Positions 8,132 through 18,100 of a stretch of DNA of 64,000 nt are shown piece after piece. The stretch spans positions 1-64,000 of the forward strand of contig NZ_LZSU01000042.1 of assembly GCF_001665575.1 (NCBI RefSeq). Reading direction: 5' to 3'. The notes beneath the pieces were generated by a model. It searched no databases. It was not told the DNA's origin and was given only the letters and a program-made list of their open reading frames with translations. A program made the position numbers and the translations under genes. Origin of the DNA: Mycobacterium sp. 852013-51886_SCH5428379 (GTDB taxonomy: Bacteria > Actinomycetota > Actinomycetes > Mycobacteriales > Mycobacteriaceae). Position 1 is the first letter of the stretch. The number at the start of each line of letters is the position of its first letter.

Positions 8132-8680
8132 GTGACTGCGACGGACTGGGTGTTGGACCCCTCGCACGGCGAACTGCTGGCGACGACGGGGGTGGCCGGG
8201 CGGGCCGCGAAGATGGGGCACCGGCTGACGATCGCGTTCCGGTCGTGGCGAATGACGATCAGTTGGGAGGACGACGAGCCGGTCGGCGCCGAGCTGGTGG
8301 TCGAGGTGGACTCGCTGGAGGTGGTGCGCGGCGAGGGCGGTGTCACGCCGCTGACGGGTCCGGAGAAGGCGGTTGCGCGGACATTCGCGCTGTCGACCTT
8401 CGACGCCTCGCGATATCCGACGATCACGTTCCGTGCCGATGCCGTCGAGGACATCGACGGCGGCTACCGGCTCAGCGGCACGCTGGAGGTCCACGGCAAG
8501 ACCCGGCCGAAGGCGATCGATGTCCATGTCGAGGACCTCGGGGAGGCGTGGCGGGTTTCGGGGGAGGCCGAGGTGCGCCACACCGACTTCGGGATGAAGC
8601 CGTACTCGATGATGATGGGCACGATGAAGGTCGCCGACACGGTCCTGGTGTCGCTGCAGGCGGAGTGCGCGAAGGACTGA
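8132..8680 (+). CDS. YceI family lipid-binding-like protein
   Basis: 182 residues matching the YceI lipocalin-like fold: the opening WVLDPSHGEL, AVARTFALSTFDASRYPTIT in the middle, YRLSGTLEVHGKTRP, and the closing VRHTDFGMKPYSMMMGTMKV with a final strand. E. coli YceI is periplasmic and binds isoprenoids. This copy has no signal peptide and is probably cytoplasmic. The start is the GTG at 8132. It is divergent from ppk2 with only 71 bp between starts. Confidence 0.85.
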   Translation: MTATDWVLDPSHGELLATTGVAGRAAKMGHRLTIAFRSWRMTISWEDDEPVGAELVVEVDSLEVVRGEGGVTPLTGPEKAVARTFALSTFDASRYPTITFRADAVEDIDGGYRLSGTLEVHGKTRPKAIDVHVEDLGEAWRVSGEAEVRHTDFGMKPYSMMMGTMKVADTVLVSLQAECAKD

Positions 8681-8828
8681 GCGCGGGCTGTTCCGACGAG
8701 GAGTGCGAAGCGGGCGAACTTCAATCGAATAGCCAACACGTGGGACCGCCGAATTCGCGTCAACAAATCACGCCGTCGTTTATTGTCGCTGAGGTGTTGC
8801 GGCCATTTTTGACGGGTAGAACCGGCTT

Positions 8829-10718
8829 ATGCCGTTAGGGGCCGGTACGAAGATTGCTGGATACGTCATCCAGCGAATGCTCGGTTCCGGGGGAATGGGC
8901 GAGGTGTACCTCGCGCAGCATCCGCGGCTACCCCGGCAGGACGCGCTGAAAGTTCTGAAAACCAACATCTCGGGGGATCCCGACTTCGTCGAGCGGTTCA
9001 ACCGTGAAGCCGATCTGGCCGCCAAGTTGTGGCACCCGCACATTGTCGGCATCCACGATCGCGGCAAGTACCGGGGACGCCTGTGGATCTCCATGGACTT
9101 CGTCGACGGTACCGACGTGGGCCAACTCCTCGAGCAGTACCCGGACGGGATGCCCGTGCAGGACGCTCTCGAGATCGTCACTGCGGTAGCGGAAGCACTC
9201 GATTATGCCCACGGCATGGGTCTCCTGCATCGCGACGTCAAGCCGGCGAACATCCTGATCTCCGGAGACGTCGCCGGCGAACGCCGCATACTCCTCGGCG
9301 ACTTCGGTGTCGCGCGTGATCTCGCCGATGACACAGGTGGCGGTCTGACCGCAACGAATATGACCGTGGGCACTGCCTCGTATGCGGCGCCGGAACAGTT
9401 AATGGGCCTTGACGTCGATGGACGAACAGATCAGTACGCATTGGCGGTGACGACGTATCACTTGCTGACCGGCGCGCCGCCTTTCCAGAACTCAAGGGCT
9501 GCGGTCGTTATCGGCCAGCACCTCAATGCGATACCTCCGCGGCTCGGCGACGCCTACGCGGAATTGGCGCCTCTCGACGCGTCAATGTCCCGCGCATTGG
9601 CGAAAGACCCGGCCGACCGTTTCGACACATGTATCGATTTCGCCCGCGCGCTACAACAACCGGAAGAGCCGAGAACGGAGCGTGCCGGAGCGACTGCTCT
9701 GAACGAGGCGGAGACGATGATCCGTCCCGTTGAGGCCGCCGTGACACCATCTGCTCCGGTGCCCGAGGCGACGCATGCGGCGTCCACCGGACGCACGCAT
9801 CTGCGCGTTGCGCTGGCCGCCGCGGCTGGGGTGGCGGTAGTGGCCATAGGAGTGGTCATCGGGTACTTCGTCCTCGCGCCCGCCGACAAACCGCCTGTGG
9901 AGGAATCTTTCGCGCTCGCCGGAACGCTGCACCTGCCCGATGAGGTGGTGAAGACCGACGGTCTGCCTGGCGGCTACACGTGTGCCGGCACGAACCGCTA
10001 CAGCGACATCGGACCGAATGCTCCGGTGACGGTTGAAGACGAGTCGGGCAAATTGCTCGCGAAAGGAGCTGTCGAGAGAAGTCGCAATGAGCGCGATGGG
10101 TGTGCGGTGTCTTTTTCCGTCTCTGAGGTTCCGGCCGGGGCGGAGTTCTACCGGATTCAGGTCGGAGCGCAGCCGGAGATGAGTTACACCGAGGCCGAAG
10201 CGAAGGCGGGCGTCGAGGTCGCAATCAACGCCGCGCAAGCTGAGCCCTCACCGACCACGGTCACTGCCGCACCGCCACCAAGGGCGCCAGCTCCCCCGCC
10301 GCCTCGGACAGTCACGGTGACCCCCAACCCCGACTCGTCGAGCCTCAACCAACTACGGGCGCTCGCCAATCAAGATCGCCCCTTCGTCAGTGAAGTCCTG
10401 GCGGACCGATGGGCACCGCAGATCAGTTCAAAGCGGGTGGGTTTGGAGGCCGAAGGCACGGTGTGGGACAACGCGCAGATCTTGGATGAGCACCTTCGCC
10501 TACGACAGATGTACCCGAATGCGAAGCTTCTATGGTCAGGTGACTGGTCCGTGTTCGACGGCGACAACTTCTGGGTGACTGTCGTTGGCCTGCAATCACC
10601 CGACTACACCGACGTGCTCGCCTGGTGTCGCAATCAAGGCTTCAGCCGGGACAACTGCATCGCCAAAATGGTGAGCACCTGGAGGCCTGTCGCCGGGACG
10701 ACCAAATTCAATCGCTGA
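8829..10718 (+). CDS. Receptor-type serine/threonine protein kinase (PknH-like)
   Basis: 629 residues. The kinase domain (about 10-275) has Gly-loop GSGGMGEV (19-26), Lys41, HRDVKPANIL (134-143), DFG (158-160) and SYAAPEQL. An Ala/Pro-rich juxtamembrane stretch precedes one transmembrane helix (about 326-349). The extracellular part has a first domain with two Cys, a proline linker with repeated PPP (about 480-500) and a C-terminal PknH-sensor-like domain with CRNQGFSRDNC. It is a membrane sensor kinase phosphorylating Ser/Thr targets inside the cell; the ligand is unknown. The gene uses less GC-rich codons than its neighbours. Confidence 0.9.
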   Translation: MPLGAGTKIAGYVIQRMLGSGGMGEVYLAQHPRLPRQDALKVLKTNISGDPDFVERFNREADLAAKLWHPHIVGIHDRGKYRGRLWISMDFVDGTDVGQLLEQYPDGMPVQDALEIVTAVAEALDYAHGMGLLHRDVKPANILISGDVAGERRILLGDFGVARDLADDTGGGLTATNMTVGTASYAAPEQLMGLDVDGRTDQYALAVTTYHLLTGAPPFQNSRAAVVIGQHLNAIPPRLGDAYAELAPLDASMSRALAKDPADRFDTCIDFARALQQPEEPRTERAGATALNEAETMIRPVEAAVTPSAPVPEATHAASTGRTHLRVALAAAAGVAVVAIGVVIGYFVLAPADKPPVEESFALAGTLHLPDEVVKTDGLPGGYTCAGTNRYSDIGPNAPVTVEDESGKLLAKGAVERSRNERDGCAVSFSVSEVPAGAEFYRIQVGAQPEMSYTEAEAKAGVEVAINAAQAEPSPTTVTAAPPPRAPAPPPPRTVTVTPNPDSSSLNQLRALANQDRPFVSEVLADRWAPQISSKRVGLEAEGTVWDNAQILDEHLRLRQMYPNAKLLWSGDWSVFDGDNFWVTVVGLQSPDYTDVLAWCRNQGFSRDNCIAKMVSTWRPVAGTTKFNR

Positions 10719-10751
10719 CGCAATAGGGCGCCTGTCGCACCGCCCGGCGGA

Positions 10752-12395
10752 TCAGCCCGGCGGTCGCCGGTACGCCGTCGTCGGCGGGGAGTCGTCCGGC
10801 GGCGTGATCGCCTGAGTCGAGGGCTCTCGGCGCTGGATTCGCAACGCCTCGGTCGGCGCGGCGATCTGCTGCGTCGGCGGCGCCGGGATCACCGTGGTGT
10901 TCTCCTGCGGCCGCCGGGCGATCCGCGGTAGCGGCGGCGGGACCATGGCGGTGGGCGGCTCGGGCTGCGGGGGCGGCGGTGGTGGTGTCGCGGGGCGGGC
11001 ATTGCGGCGACGCGCGAAGAAGCCCGCCAGCGGGCCGGTGAACAGCATCGCGACGAGCACGGTGAGGCTGAGCAGGCAGACGACGACGTCGAAGGTGCTG
11101 GTGATCTGCTGGGCGAGGTTGTTGCCGTAGATCGCGTTCGGCGGGGCCTCGGCGTAGCGCGGAGCGAGGGCGACGCCGATGGCCAGGTTCGCGACGGTGA
11201 AGGCGGTCAACGCCGCGCTGAACGCTGCGATGACGGGTGCGGTGGCGTCGCCGCGGGCGAGCCAGCGGTGCAGCCACCACGCGATGAACCCGGTGACCAG
11301 GTTGAACACCGCCATCGCCACGGTGTCGTACAGCGCGCGCGGCAGGTCCAGCGACCACGCGATGACGAAGTCCGCCACACGGCAGGTCGCCGCCGCGAAC
11401 GCCCAGAACGCAATCAGCGTCAGGCACTTCTGCGCGGCGGAACGGTAGGCGCCCAGTGTCGGCGGCTGGATCTGGAAGACCGCGTACAGCGTGGTCGGGG
11501 CGACGATGGCCGCGGCCGCCGCCCAGAACAGATATCCCTCGTAGCCGATGGCCGCGGTCGAGGTGTTCTGGGCGATCCCGTGGAAGGCATCGACGTCGCG
11601 GCCGACCGGCAGGATCCACACCAATGTGGTTGCCACTGCGGCAGATCCGCCAAGCGCGGTCACGGCCAGCCGGGCGGCGGCGGACTTCTCGAGCAGCCAG
11701 CGCGACGCGATGATCACCGCGGTCAACGCGACCGCGCCGTAGAGCAGGGTGGTGACGATGACCGCGATGTCCTGGCCGCCGAACTCGGCGTCGGCGACGA
11801 ACAGATATCGCAACCGCCAGTACAGATTCCACCCGACTGCCAGCGTCGCCAGCCCGATCGACACCGCGCCCAGGAAGCGGGCCGCCGCGTACCAGCGTCG
11901 AAAACGGTTGTCCTCGAGGGTGATACTCGTGATCGGCGGCTGCGCGGCCAGCAGCGCTCCGGCGAGTCCGACAATGAGTCCGGGCCCGACGCCGGGTGGC
12001 ACCAGCCCGGTGCCGCCGTCCTGCACGGTCTCCGCGAGGTGGTAGCCGACGAAACCGATCGCGGTGACGAAGTACGGCAGGCAGACGATCAGCCGGACCC
12101 GGCTGAGCATGCGGACGTCGAGGTCCGGATTGGCGAGCCGCAGTTTCCCGACGTAGGCGTCGACCACGGCGCTGATGGCCAGGAGGGTCGCCACCACGAC
12201 CACTGCCCACAGCGTCGCGTTGTTGCCGAAGGCGCCGAGACCGAAGTCGAGGTTCCACGGCAGGAGCAGCGCGAGAACGAGCAGCACGACGGCCACTCCG
12301 TCGCGCACCATGTTCGCCCGGCGGGGTACATAGCCCGCCCGGGGCGGCTGGCCGGCCCCGACGGTGGGTGCCGCGTCGTAACGCTGGTCGCTCAC
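10752..12395 (-). CDS. Multipass membrane protein (DUF7937-like), Pro-rich cytoplasmic tail
   Basis: 547 residues with roughly ten to twelve predicted transmembrane helices between residues 30 and 425, and a long Pro/Arg-rich tail (about 430-547) containing PPPPPPQPEPP. The ATG at 12395 follows a GGAAGGA stretch. The family occurs in mycobacteria and has no assigned function; the DUF label is from memory. It is convergent with the receptor kinase and divergent from the DUF7159-type gene. Confidence 0.72.
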   Translation of the reverse strand: MSDQRYDAAPTVGAGQPPRAGYVPRRANMVRDGVAVVLLVLALLLPWNLDFGLGAFGNNATLWAVVVVATLLAISAVVDAYVGKLRLANPDLDVRMLSRVRLIVCLPYFVTAIGFVGYHLAETVQDGGTGLVPPGVGPGLIVGLAGALLAAQPPITSITLEDNRFRRWYAAARFLGAVSIGLATLAVGWNLYWRLRYLFVADAEFGGQDIAVIVTTLLYGAVALTAVIIASRWLLEKSAAARLAVTALGGSAAVATTLVWILPVGRDVDAFHGIAQNTSTAAIGYEGYLFWAAAAAIVAPTTLYAVFQIQPPTLGAYRSAAQKCLTLIAFWAFAAATCRVADFVIAWSLDLPRALYDTVAMAVFNLVTGFIAWWLHRWLARGDATAPVIAAFSAALTAFTVANLAIGVALAPRYAEAPPNAIYGNNLAQQITSTFDVVVCLLSLTVLVAMLFTGPLAGFFARRRNARPATPPPPPPQPEPPTAMVPPPLPRIARRPQENTTVIPAPPTQQIAAPTEALRIQRREPSTQAITPPDDSPPTTAYRRPPG

Positions 12396-12521
12396 GAGAC
12401 GATCCTTCCTTAGACGGCACCGGGAGGTGTCGACACCTCAGCGTGCTCACTTTCACCTCTGGTGACAAGCAGGGAGCGGAGTAGCTTGGGGGCGTTCGAC
12501 GAGGGTGGAGGAGTGGTTTCG

Positions 12522-14264
12522 GTGGACGTGGTCCTCGGGGTGGCGGTCACCGGGCGCGTGGCGCGCCTGGCGATGATCGGTTCGCCGGCGTCGGGTGGTC
12601 AGGTGTTCGACCAGTACGCGCTGGACCTGCCCGACGGCGGCATGACCGACCTCGCCGAGACCATCGTCGGCACCCACCGCGAGGTGGCCCAGTCGGGTAA
12701 CCGGATGGCTGCGATCCGGCTGTGCCTGCCCGACGCGTCGGAGGCGGAGACGCTGCGGCAGACCGTGCTCAACGCGGGGGTGGAGAACGTCGACCTGGTC
12801 GCCGAGACGGAGGCCGCCGCTGCGGTCGCGCGCAGCGTCGGCGCCGACGCGGCGTTGCTGCTGGCCGGTGACGAGACGGTGTCGCTGACGCGGGTCGGCG
12901 CGGACCAGGAGTCGACGTCGGTGCTGGCGTCGCTGCCGATCGGGGCGGCCGGGGCTGCCGTCGCGAGTGCGTCGGTGCTGCAGTCGCTGCCCGGTGGCGA
13001 GACGGCGCGGATCGCACTGGTGGGCCAACGACTGGACCTCGATTCGATTGCCGCTGAACTGAGCTCGACGACGCCGGTGGTGCTGCCGCCGGATGCGGGA
13101 TATGCGATCGCACGCGGGGCCGCGCAGACCGTTGGGGAGTTCCCGGCGGGCGCGGCGACGATGATGGCGCCTGCGGCGGTGGACGCGACGCAGATGGCGC
13201 CGGCGGTCGACGCCACGCAGATGGCGCCGGCCGTGGAGACCACCCAGATGGCGCCTGCAACGAATCCGGGGGCGGCGGTCGGGCCGCAGCTGGCGTACTC
13301 CCAGGAGGAGCCGGAACCGTACGAGCTGCCGTACGAGCAACTCGAGGAGTTCGTCCCAGAGCTCGAGGACGAGCAGGCCTACACGGCGATGATCGCGCCG
13401 CCGCCACCGAAGACGCTGCTGATGGGCAGTGCGTTCGCGTTCGTGGTGGCCGCGTTCGCGACGCTGGCGGTGTCGGTGGCGGTGACGATCCGGCCGGTGG
13501 CGGACGTGGCGGCGCAGCCCGCGCCACCGGTGCAGCCGCAGACGGTGCCGGGGCGGTTCCTGCCGGAGGTGCCGCACGCGCCGGACCCGGTGGCGCTGCC
13601 CGTCGCGGTGGTCTCGCCTCCGCCGGCGGCGCCTGCGGTCCCGGTGCCGGTGAACCGCGGGCCGAACCCGATCGTCCCGCCGCCGGTACAGATTCCTGCG
13701 CCCGCGCCGGCGGTTCCCGTCGTACCGGTGCCAGGAGTGCCGGTCGTACCGGTGCCGGTGGTGCCGACGGCGCCGTTCCCGACGTTCAATCCGTTCCCGA
13801 CGATTCCGACCTTCACAACGACGGTGACCACGCCGGTGACACCGACGACCACGCCGTCCACCACGACACCGACGACGACTCCGTCGACCACCACGCCGAC
13901 CACGACGCCGTCGACGACAACGCCCACAACGATGGTCCCGACGACGACCGCAACGACCACGGCGCCGCCGACGACTACCCAGCCGCCGACGACCACTCAG
14001 CCTCCGACGACCACCGCGACGGTCGCGCCGACCACGACGATCGCGCCGACCCAGACGAGCGCGCCGGCCCCGGTGACCACGACGGTTCCGACGGTGGCGC
14101 CGGAGCCGGAAGTGCCGGCGTCACAGACATCGGCCTACACGCCTCCGGCAGAGCCGGCGTACACGGCGCCTGCAGAACCGGCGTACACGGCGCCGGAGGT
14201 GCCCTCGGACAGCGGTGGGGGCGGGTACGAGGTGCCGGTGACGACGTTCCTGGAGTCGCCGTAG
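12522..14264 (+). CDS. DUF7159-type mycobacterial protein with Pro/Thr-rich surface region
   Basis: 580 residues from the GTG at 12522, chosen because GGAGGAG (12507-12513) is well placed and the product then starts MDVVLGVAV, as family members do; the frame is open back to 12462. Residues 1-205 form an actin/ASKHA-like domain (LVAETEAAAAVAR). Short MAPAVDATQ repeats follow, then an acidic stretch and one transmembrane helix (about 320-340). The last 240 residues are extremely rich in Pro and Thr and should span the cell envelope. The role is unknown; the family is typical of mycobacteria. Confidence 0.7.
   Translation: MDVVLGVAVTGRVARLAMIGSPASGGQVFDQYALDLPDGGMTDLAETIVGTHREVAQSGNRMAAIRLCLPDASEAETLRQTVLNAGVENVDLVAETEAAAAVARSVGADAALLLAGDETVSLTRVGADQESTSVLASLPIGAAGAAVASASVLQSLPGGETARIALVGQRLDLDSIAAELSSTTPVVLPPDAGYAIARGAAQTVGEFPAGAATMMAPAAVDATQMAPAVDATQMAPAVETTQMAPATNPGAAVGPQLAYSQEEPEPYELPYEQLEEFVPELEDEQAYTAMIAPPPPKTLLMGSAFAFVVAAFATLAVSVAVTIRPVADVAAQPAPPVQPQTVPGRFLPEVPHAPDPVALPVAVVSPPPAAPAVPVPVNRGPNPIVPPPVQIPAPAPAVPVVPVPGVPVVPVPVVPTAPFPTFNPFPTIPTFTTTVTTPVTPTTTPSTTTPTTTPSTTTPTTTPSTTTPTTMVPTTTATTTAPPTTTQPPTTTQPPTTTATVAPTTTIAPTQTSAPAPVTTTVPTVAPEPEVPASQTSAYTPPAEPAYTAPAEPAYTAPEVPSDSGGGGYEVPVTTFLESP
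13164..13260 (+). repeat. Tandem MAPAVDATQ-coding repeat
   Basis: About three and a half copies of a 27-bp unit coding MAPAVDATQ-like peptides lie between the ASKHA-like domain and the membrane segment of the DUF7159-type protein. Unit length could vary by slippage. Confidence 0.7.
13841..13929 (+). repeat. Tandem TTTPS/TTTPT-coding repeat
   Basis: Three direct copies of a 30-bp ACG/CCG-rich unit code alternating TTTPS and TTTPT peptides in the extracytoplasmic tail of the DUF7159-type protein. Thr-Pro blocks of this kind are candidates for O-mannosylation. Confidence 0.7.
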
Positions 14265-14469
14265 GCGGCGACCGGAGCCCGAGGTCACTCCGCGTTCGTG
14301 CGATTCCAGCCGCTGCGATGCGAACTCCAAGATGCCTCGCGGGTTTCCGCCACCCGTCGAGCATCGCGGCCCGCGTTGCCGCGCGCATACCGTGACGCGG
14401 CCGGCGGTTGTCACGCCGAGGCAGGAATTCGCGACCGACATTCCGCCTGAAGTTTCGTTCAGCGTGCAG

Positions 14470-14772
14470 TCAGCGCCAACCGGGGTCGAAAGGCAGCTTG
14501 TCCGCGCTGTCGATCCACCCGTCCCCGTCGCTGTCTGCCGGGGTCGTCTCGAGCATGTCATCGATGATGGCGTTGATTCCGTTCTGCGCGATCGGGTGAA
14601 GGGGGGCAGGTGCCGGCTGCATGGCGGGGGGCATGTCGGTGCAGACACCCGTCGTTTCGGTTGGGTACCACCCGGGATCGCACGCCGCCGCAGTCGGAGC
14701 GGTGGCGAGGATGACTCCAGTTCCGGTAGCGGCGAGAGCTAGGGTGATGAGGGGGGTTATGCGCGAGACCAT
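14470..14772 (-). CDS. Small secreted protein with EF-hand/thrombospondin-3-like Asp motif
   Basis: 100 residues. The signal peptide covers about residues 1-29 with cleavage near TAAA-C. The mature part has a Cys pair (about 31 and 44) and a C-terminal DSDGDGWIDSADK, a calcium-binding Asp pattern. The start is the ATG at 14772, 24 codons inside the longest frame, because it gives a clean signal peptide and has GGAAG upstream. Function unknown; probably extracytoplasmic. Confidence 0.65.
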   Translation of the reverse strand: MVSRITPLITLALAATGTGVILATAPTAAACDPGWYPTETTGVCTDMPPAMQPAPAPLHPIAQNGINAIIDDMLETTPADSDGDGWIDSADKLPFDPGWR

Positions 14773-15199
14773 TGCCGTGCTTCCTGTCGTGTGAAAGTCC
14801 CGAGCAGGGCTCTGCCCGAGCTGCGGTCGGGCACAGTCGGACACGTGTGTCGTGGAATCAGCCTCCCCGCGCGGCTAGGTGCCAGCCGTTCCCGATCAGT
14901 CGAAGCCTAAGAACGATCGCGGCATCGTGATAGCGAAACCAGCGATTCGAGTCACGCATGCTATAACCTGCAAAGATTTGATCTTGGTGCCAACTCTAGC
15001 AAGCGGTCGAACGTGCAGGTCAGCATCGCTGGGGTTCCAGAATCGTCGCCGCAGACTTCGAAGATGCTGCTCCGCGCTCTTGGCGCTCGCAATAATCCGC
15101 GGAGACGCACGTCAGGGTGGTGAAGGACGACCGAACAGCGTTGCGGAACTCACGGAGTTGATCGAACGCGCCGGGAACTCCCGTGTACACGTACCGAGA
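14773..15199. other. Intergenic region after jetC with a lower-GC patch
   Basis: No convincing gene. About 14920-15010 is clearly less GC-rich than its surroundings. On the minus strand a roughly 57-codon open frame follows jetC but has no start/RBS and no recognisable family. The position is where jetD would normally sit. Confidence 0.5.
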
Positions 15200-18100
15200 T
15201 CACACCCCCGCGGGCGCCCGCGCGCTCTCCCGCATCTCCTGCCGCAGCGAGGTGAACTCCGAGATGGTCCGGGTCGCCACCGTCGCCACCGGACGTGCGT
15301 TGCGGCCGGTCGCCTCGGTCTTCGACACCATCACCACGCTGTCGATGTACGGCTGGATCGTCGTGGCGTTCTGCACCGTCGCCACGATCACCAGCTGGAA
15401 GCCGAACTTCCGGAACGCCGACAACGCCTGCTGCGCGAACTGCGGATCGGACTTGCTGAATGCCTCGTCGAGCATCAGCTGTGCGAATACCGGTGTGTTG
15501 TCGGTGCTTTCGGGGCTGGCCAGGTTGAAGCTCAGCGCCCCGGCGAGGCAGAACGCCATCAGCTTCTCCTGCTCACCGCCCGAGTTGTCGCCCGCATTGC
15601 TGTGCGTGCGGATCAATTCCTCGCTTGCGACGTCCCACTCGGCGCAGTCGAACGTGAATCGGTTACGAACATCCAACGCGTCCCGCGTCCACGCCTTGTC
15701 CTCCGGCGCCGTCGAGGCGAGCCGATTTCGCAGCCGCAAGATGTCGGCGTACTGGTCGAGGATCGCCTGCTTGTCGCCCAGCCCGACTTCGGCGATGCGC
15801 CGCGAGATCGACCGCACGATTTCGGTCAGCTCGGCCACCGCCGTCAGATGCCGCGGCATGGCCCGCAGCGTCAGCCGGGTGCCGCGGTTGAACTCCACCG
15901 ACCCCAAACCCGTGTTCACGCGGGCGATCTGGTCGGCGATCCGCCGCGTCTCCTGCTCGGCCACCCGGTGCAGCGTCAGGATCGCATCCGGCGCCTGCTC
16001 GGTGACCAGCCGCATCATCCGCTCGTAGGCCTCAGGCAGTTCGCGCTCGTCGATGTGCCGGCACAGCGCGACGTAATCGTGCACCCGCTCGTCGAACACA
16101 TCGCTGTCATTGGGGATCGCATCTGGGAACGCCGTGTCGAAGGTGTTGAGGATTCGGGCCAGCTCGTCGTAGGACCGGCGGCGGCTCTCCCGCAGCTGCT
16201 CGCGCTCCTTCTTGATCGCGGTGAACAACGCATCGCGGTGCGGCTCCGGATCGAGCAGCTCGAGAGACACCGGCAGCGCGGCGGCGTACCGCTGCAGCAG
16301 CTCGGTCAGTGGCTCGGAGACGAACGCCGGCGACAGTCGGTCCTGCAGCTCGAGCAATCGGGTGCGCCGCTCGTCGAGATGGTCGCGACGGGTCTGGATC
16401 GCACCGCGCCGGGTCATGAGCTTCTGGATCTCCGACCAGCATTCGTCGGCACGGGCGTTGAGCGCCTCGATGTCGGGGTTGTCGGCGAGCAGCAGCTCGT
16501 ACTGTTCGCGCAGCCGCTCGGCGTGCCCGTCGGCGGTCTCGGTGTCGATCTGGCTCCACTGCGGGTACTGCTCGCAGATCGCCTTGCACGCCGCGGCGCG
16601 GTCTCGCCACTGCTGGCGCTGAGCGGCGATGTCGTCGGCAGTGCGGCGGGCCTGCTGGAACGATTCCTCGGCGGTGGCCAGTTCGAGGGTCAGCGCGTTG
16701 ATCTTCGCCGATACATCTCCCTGATACAGGTATTCGGACTGCCGGACCGCCCGACGGTCGTCCTTGACGGCCAGCCGATCGGAGTCCTTGTACAGGCCGG
16801 TGTCGGTGACCGCGCGGCGGAACCGGGCGAACACGTCGGGGGTGTCGACGCACACGTGGTCGCCGGCAGAGGTGATGACGTCCACGGCCTCGGCCGCGCA
16901 CGGGTGCCTCGGATCAACGGCGAATAGCTTGCCCGCCAACGTGTTCGGCTCAGGGTCGACCGGTTCGGCGCCGAGCATCTTTGACCGCACGTGGTGCAGT
17001 TGCAGACGTCCCCGCATATCGGTGGTGTTGACCAGGCGCAGCACCTTGTCCCAGTAGGCGTCGGGCACCAGCAGCCGCAGTCCGGCGCCGCGCAGCACCT
17101 TTTCCACCGCGAGCCGCCAGCGCGACTGGTCGGGTTTGAGGTCCATCAGCTCGGCGATGTAGGGCAGCTCCATCGGGCTGATGCCGAGCTCGGCGCAGAT
17201 GTGATCGCGCATCGCCAAAGCGAACTCGGGCAACGCGGATCCGACGTGCTCGACGCGCTTGAGTTCCTTGGTCGCCTCGTCGCGGTCGATGCGCGCAGAC
17301 TTCTGCGCGTACTCCGCGTCGGTGGACGCCTCCCGGTGGCGTTCCACCTTGGCGAGCAGCTCGGTGGCCTGGGCGAGAAGCTCCTCGCGCAGGTTCCAGA
17401 ACTCCTCGGCGGTATCGGGGGTGTCGATGTCCTGGGCGGCCAGCAGCGTCTCGTAGGCGGCGCGGCGGCGCTCGACCTGCTCGGCCTCGGTCTCGGCGGC
17501 CGTCACCTGGGACTGCAGCGGCGCAAGGTTCGCGCTCGACCCGCTGATCTGCGCGTTGAGCGAATCCGCCTCGGCCTTCGCGAGATTCAGCGATCGAGTG
17601 ACGTCTTCGTATTCGTTCTCCAGCTGGTCGATCGTGCCGTCGAGCATCGCGATCTGACCCGGCGTCTGGGCGAGGCGCACGTGGTCGGTGAACGCCCGCA
17701 CCATCGGCGCGTCCACCAGATCGATGATGCCGAGGTCGGAGGATTCCGAGGCGTAGCGCAGCTGAATCTGCTCGATGTCACCGAGGATCTTGCGCTTCTT
17801 CTGCGCGACGGCGAGCAGTTCGCGGGCCTCGACCAGCGGGTCGATCTGCTTGAGTGCCTCGGGCAGCCGGGCCAGGCTGTCGGGTTCGTCGAGCATAAAC
17901 TCGCGGACGAACTGTTCCAGCCCACCAACGCTTTTCAGCGACTTGGCCTTACCGAGCAGCTGCTGGGCGGCGTCGGAGGCGCGGATCCCGATGGTGGCGT
18001 ACAGCTGCGCGAGGTACTGCGATTCGACTTTGGTGGTGAACCGCCACTGTTCCTTGAACACCCCGGTGTCGAATCGCCCTGCGGCCCAGCGGTTGCAGAC

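Noticed and set aside
13841..13929. CRISPR-like direct repeats
   Set aside because: The repeat is a continuous Thr/Pro codon repeat within a coding frame with no spacers.
14879..16927. 682-codon plus-strand frame opposite jetC
   Set aside because: Antisense of JetC, which has intact Walker and signature motifs; the shadow has none.
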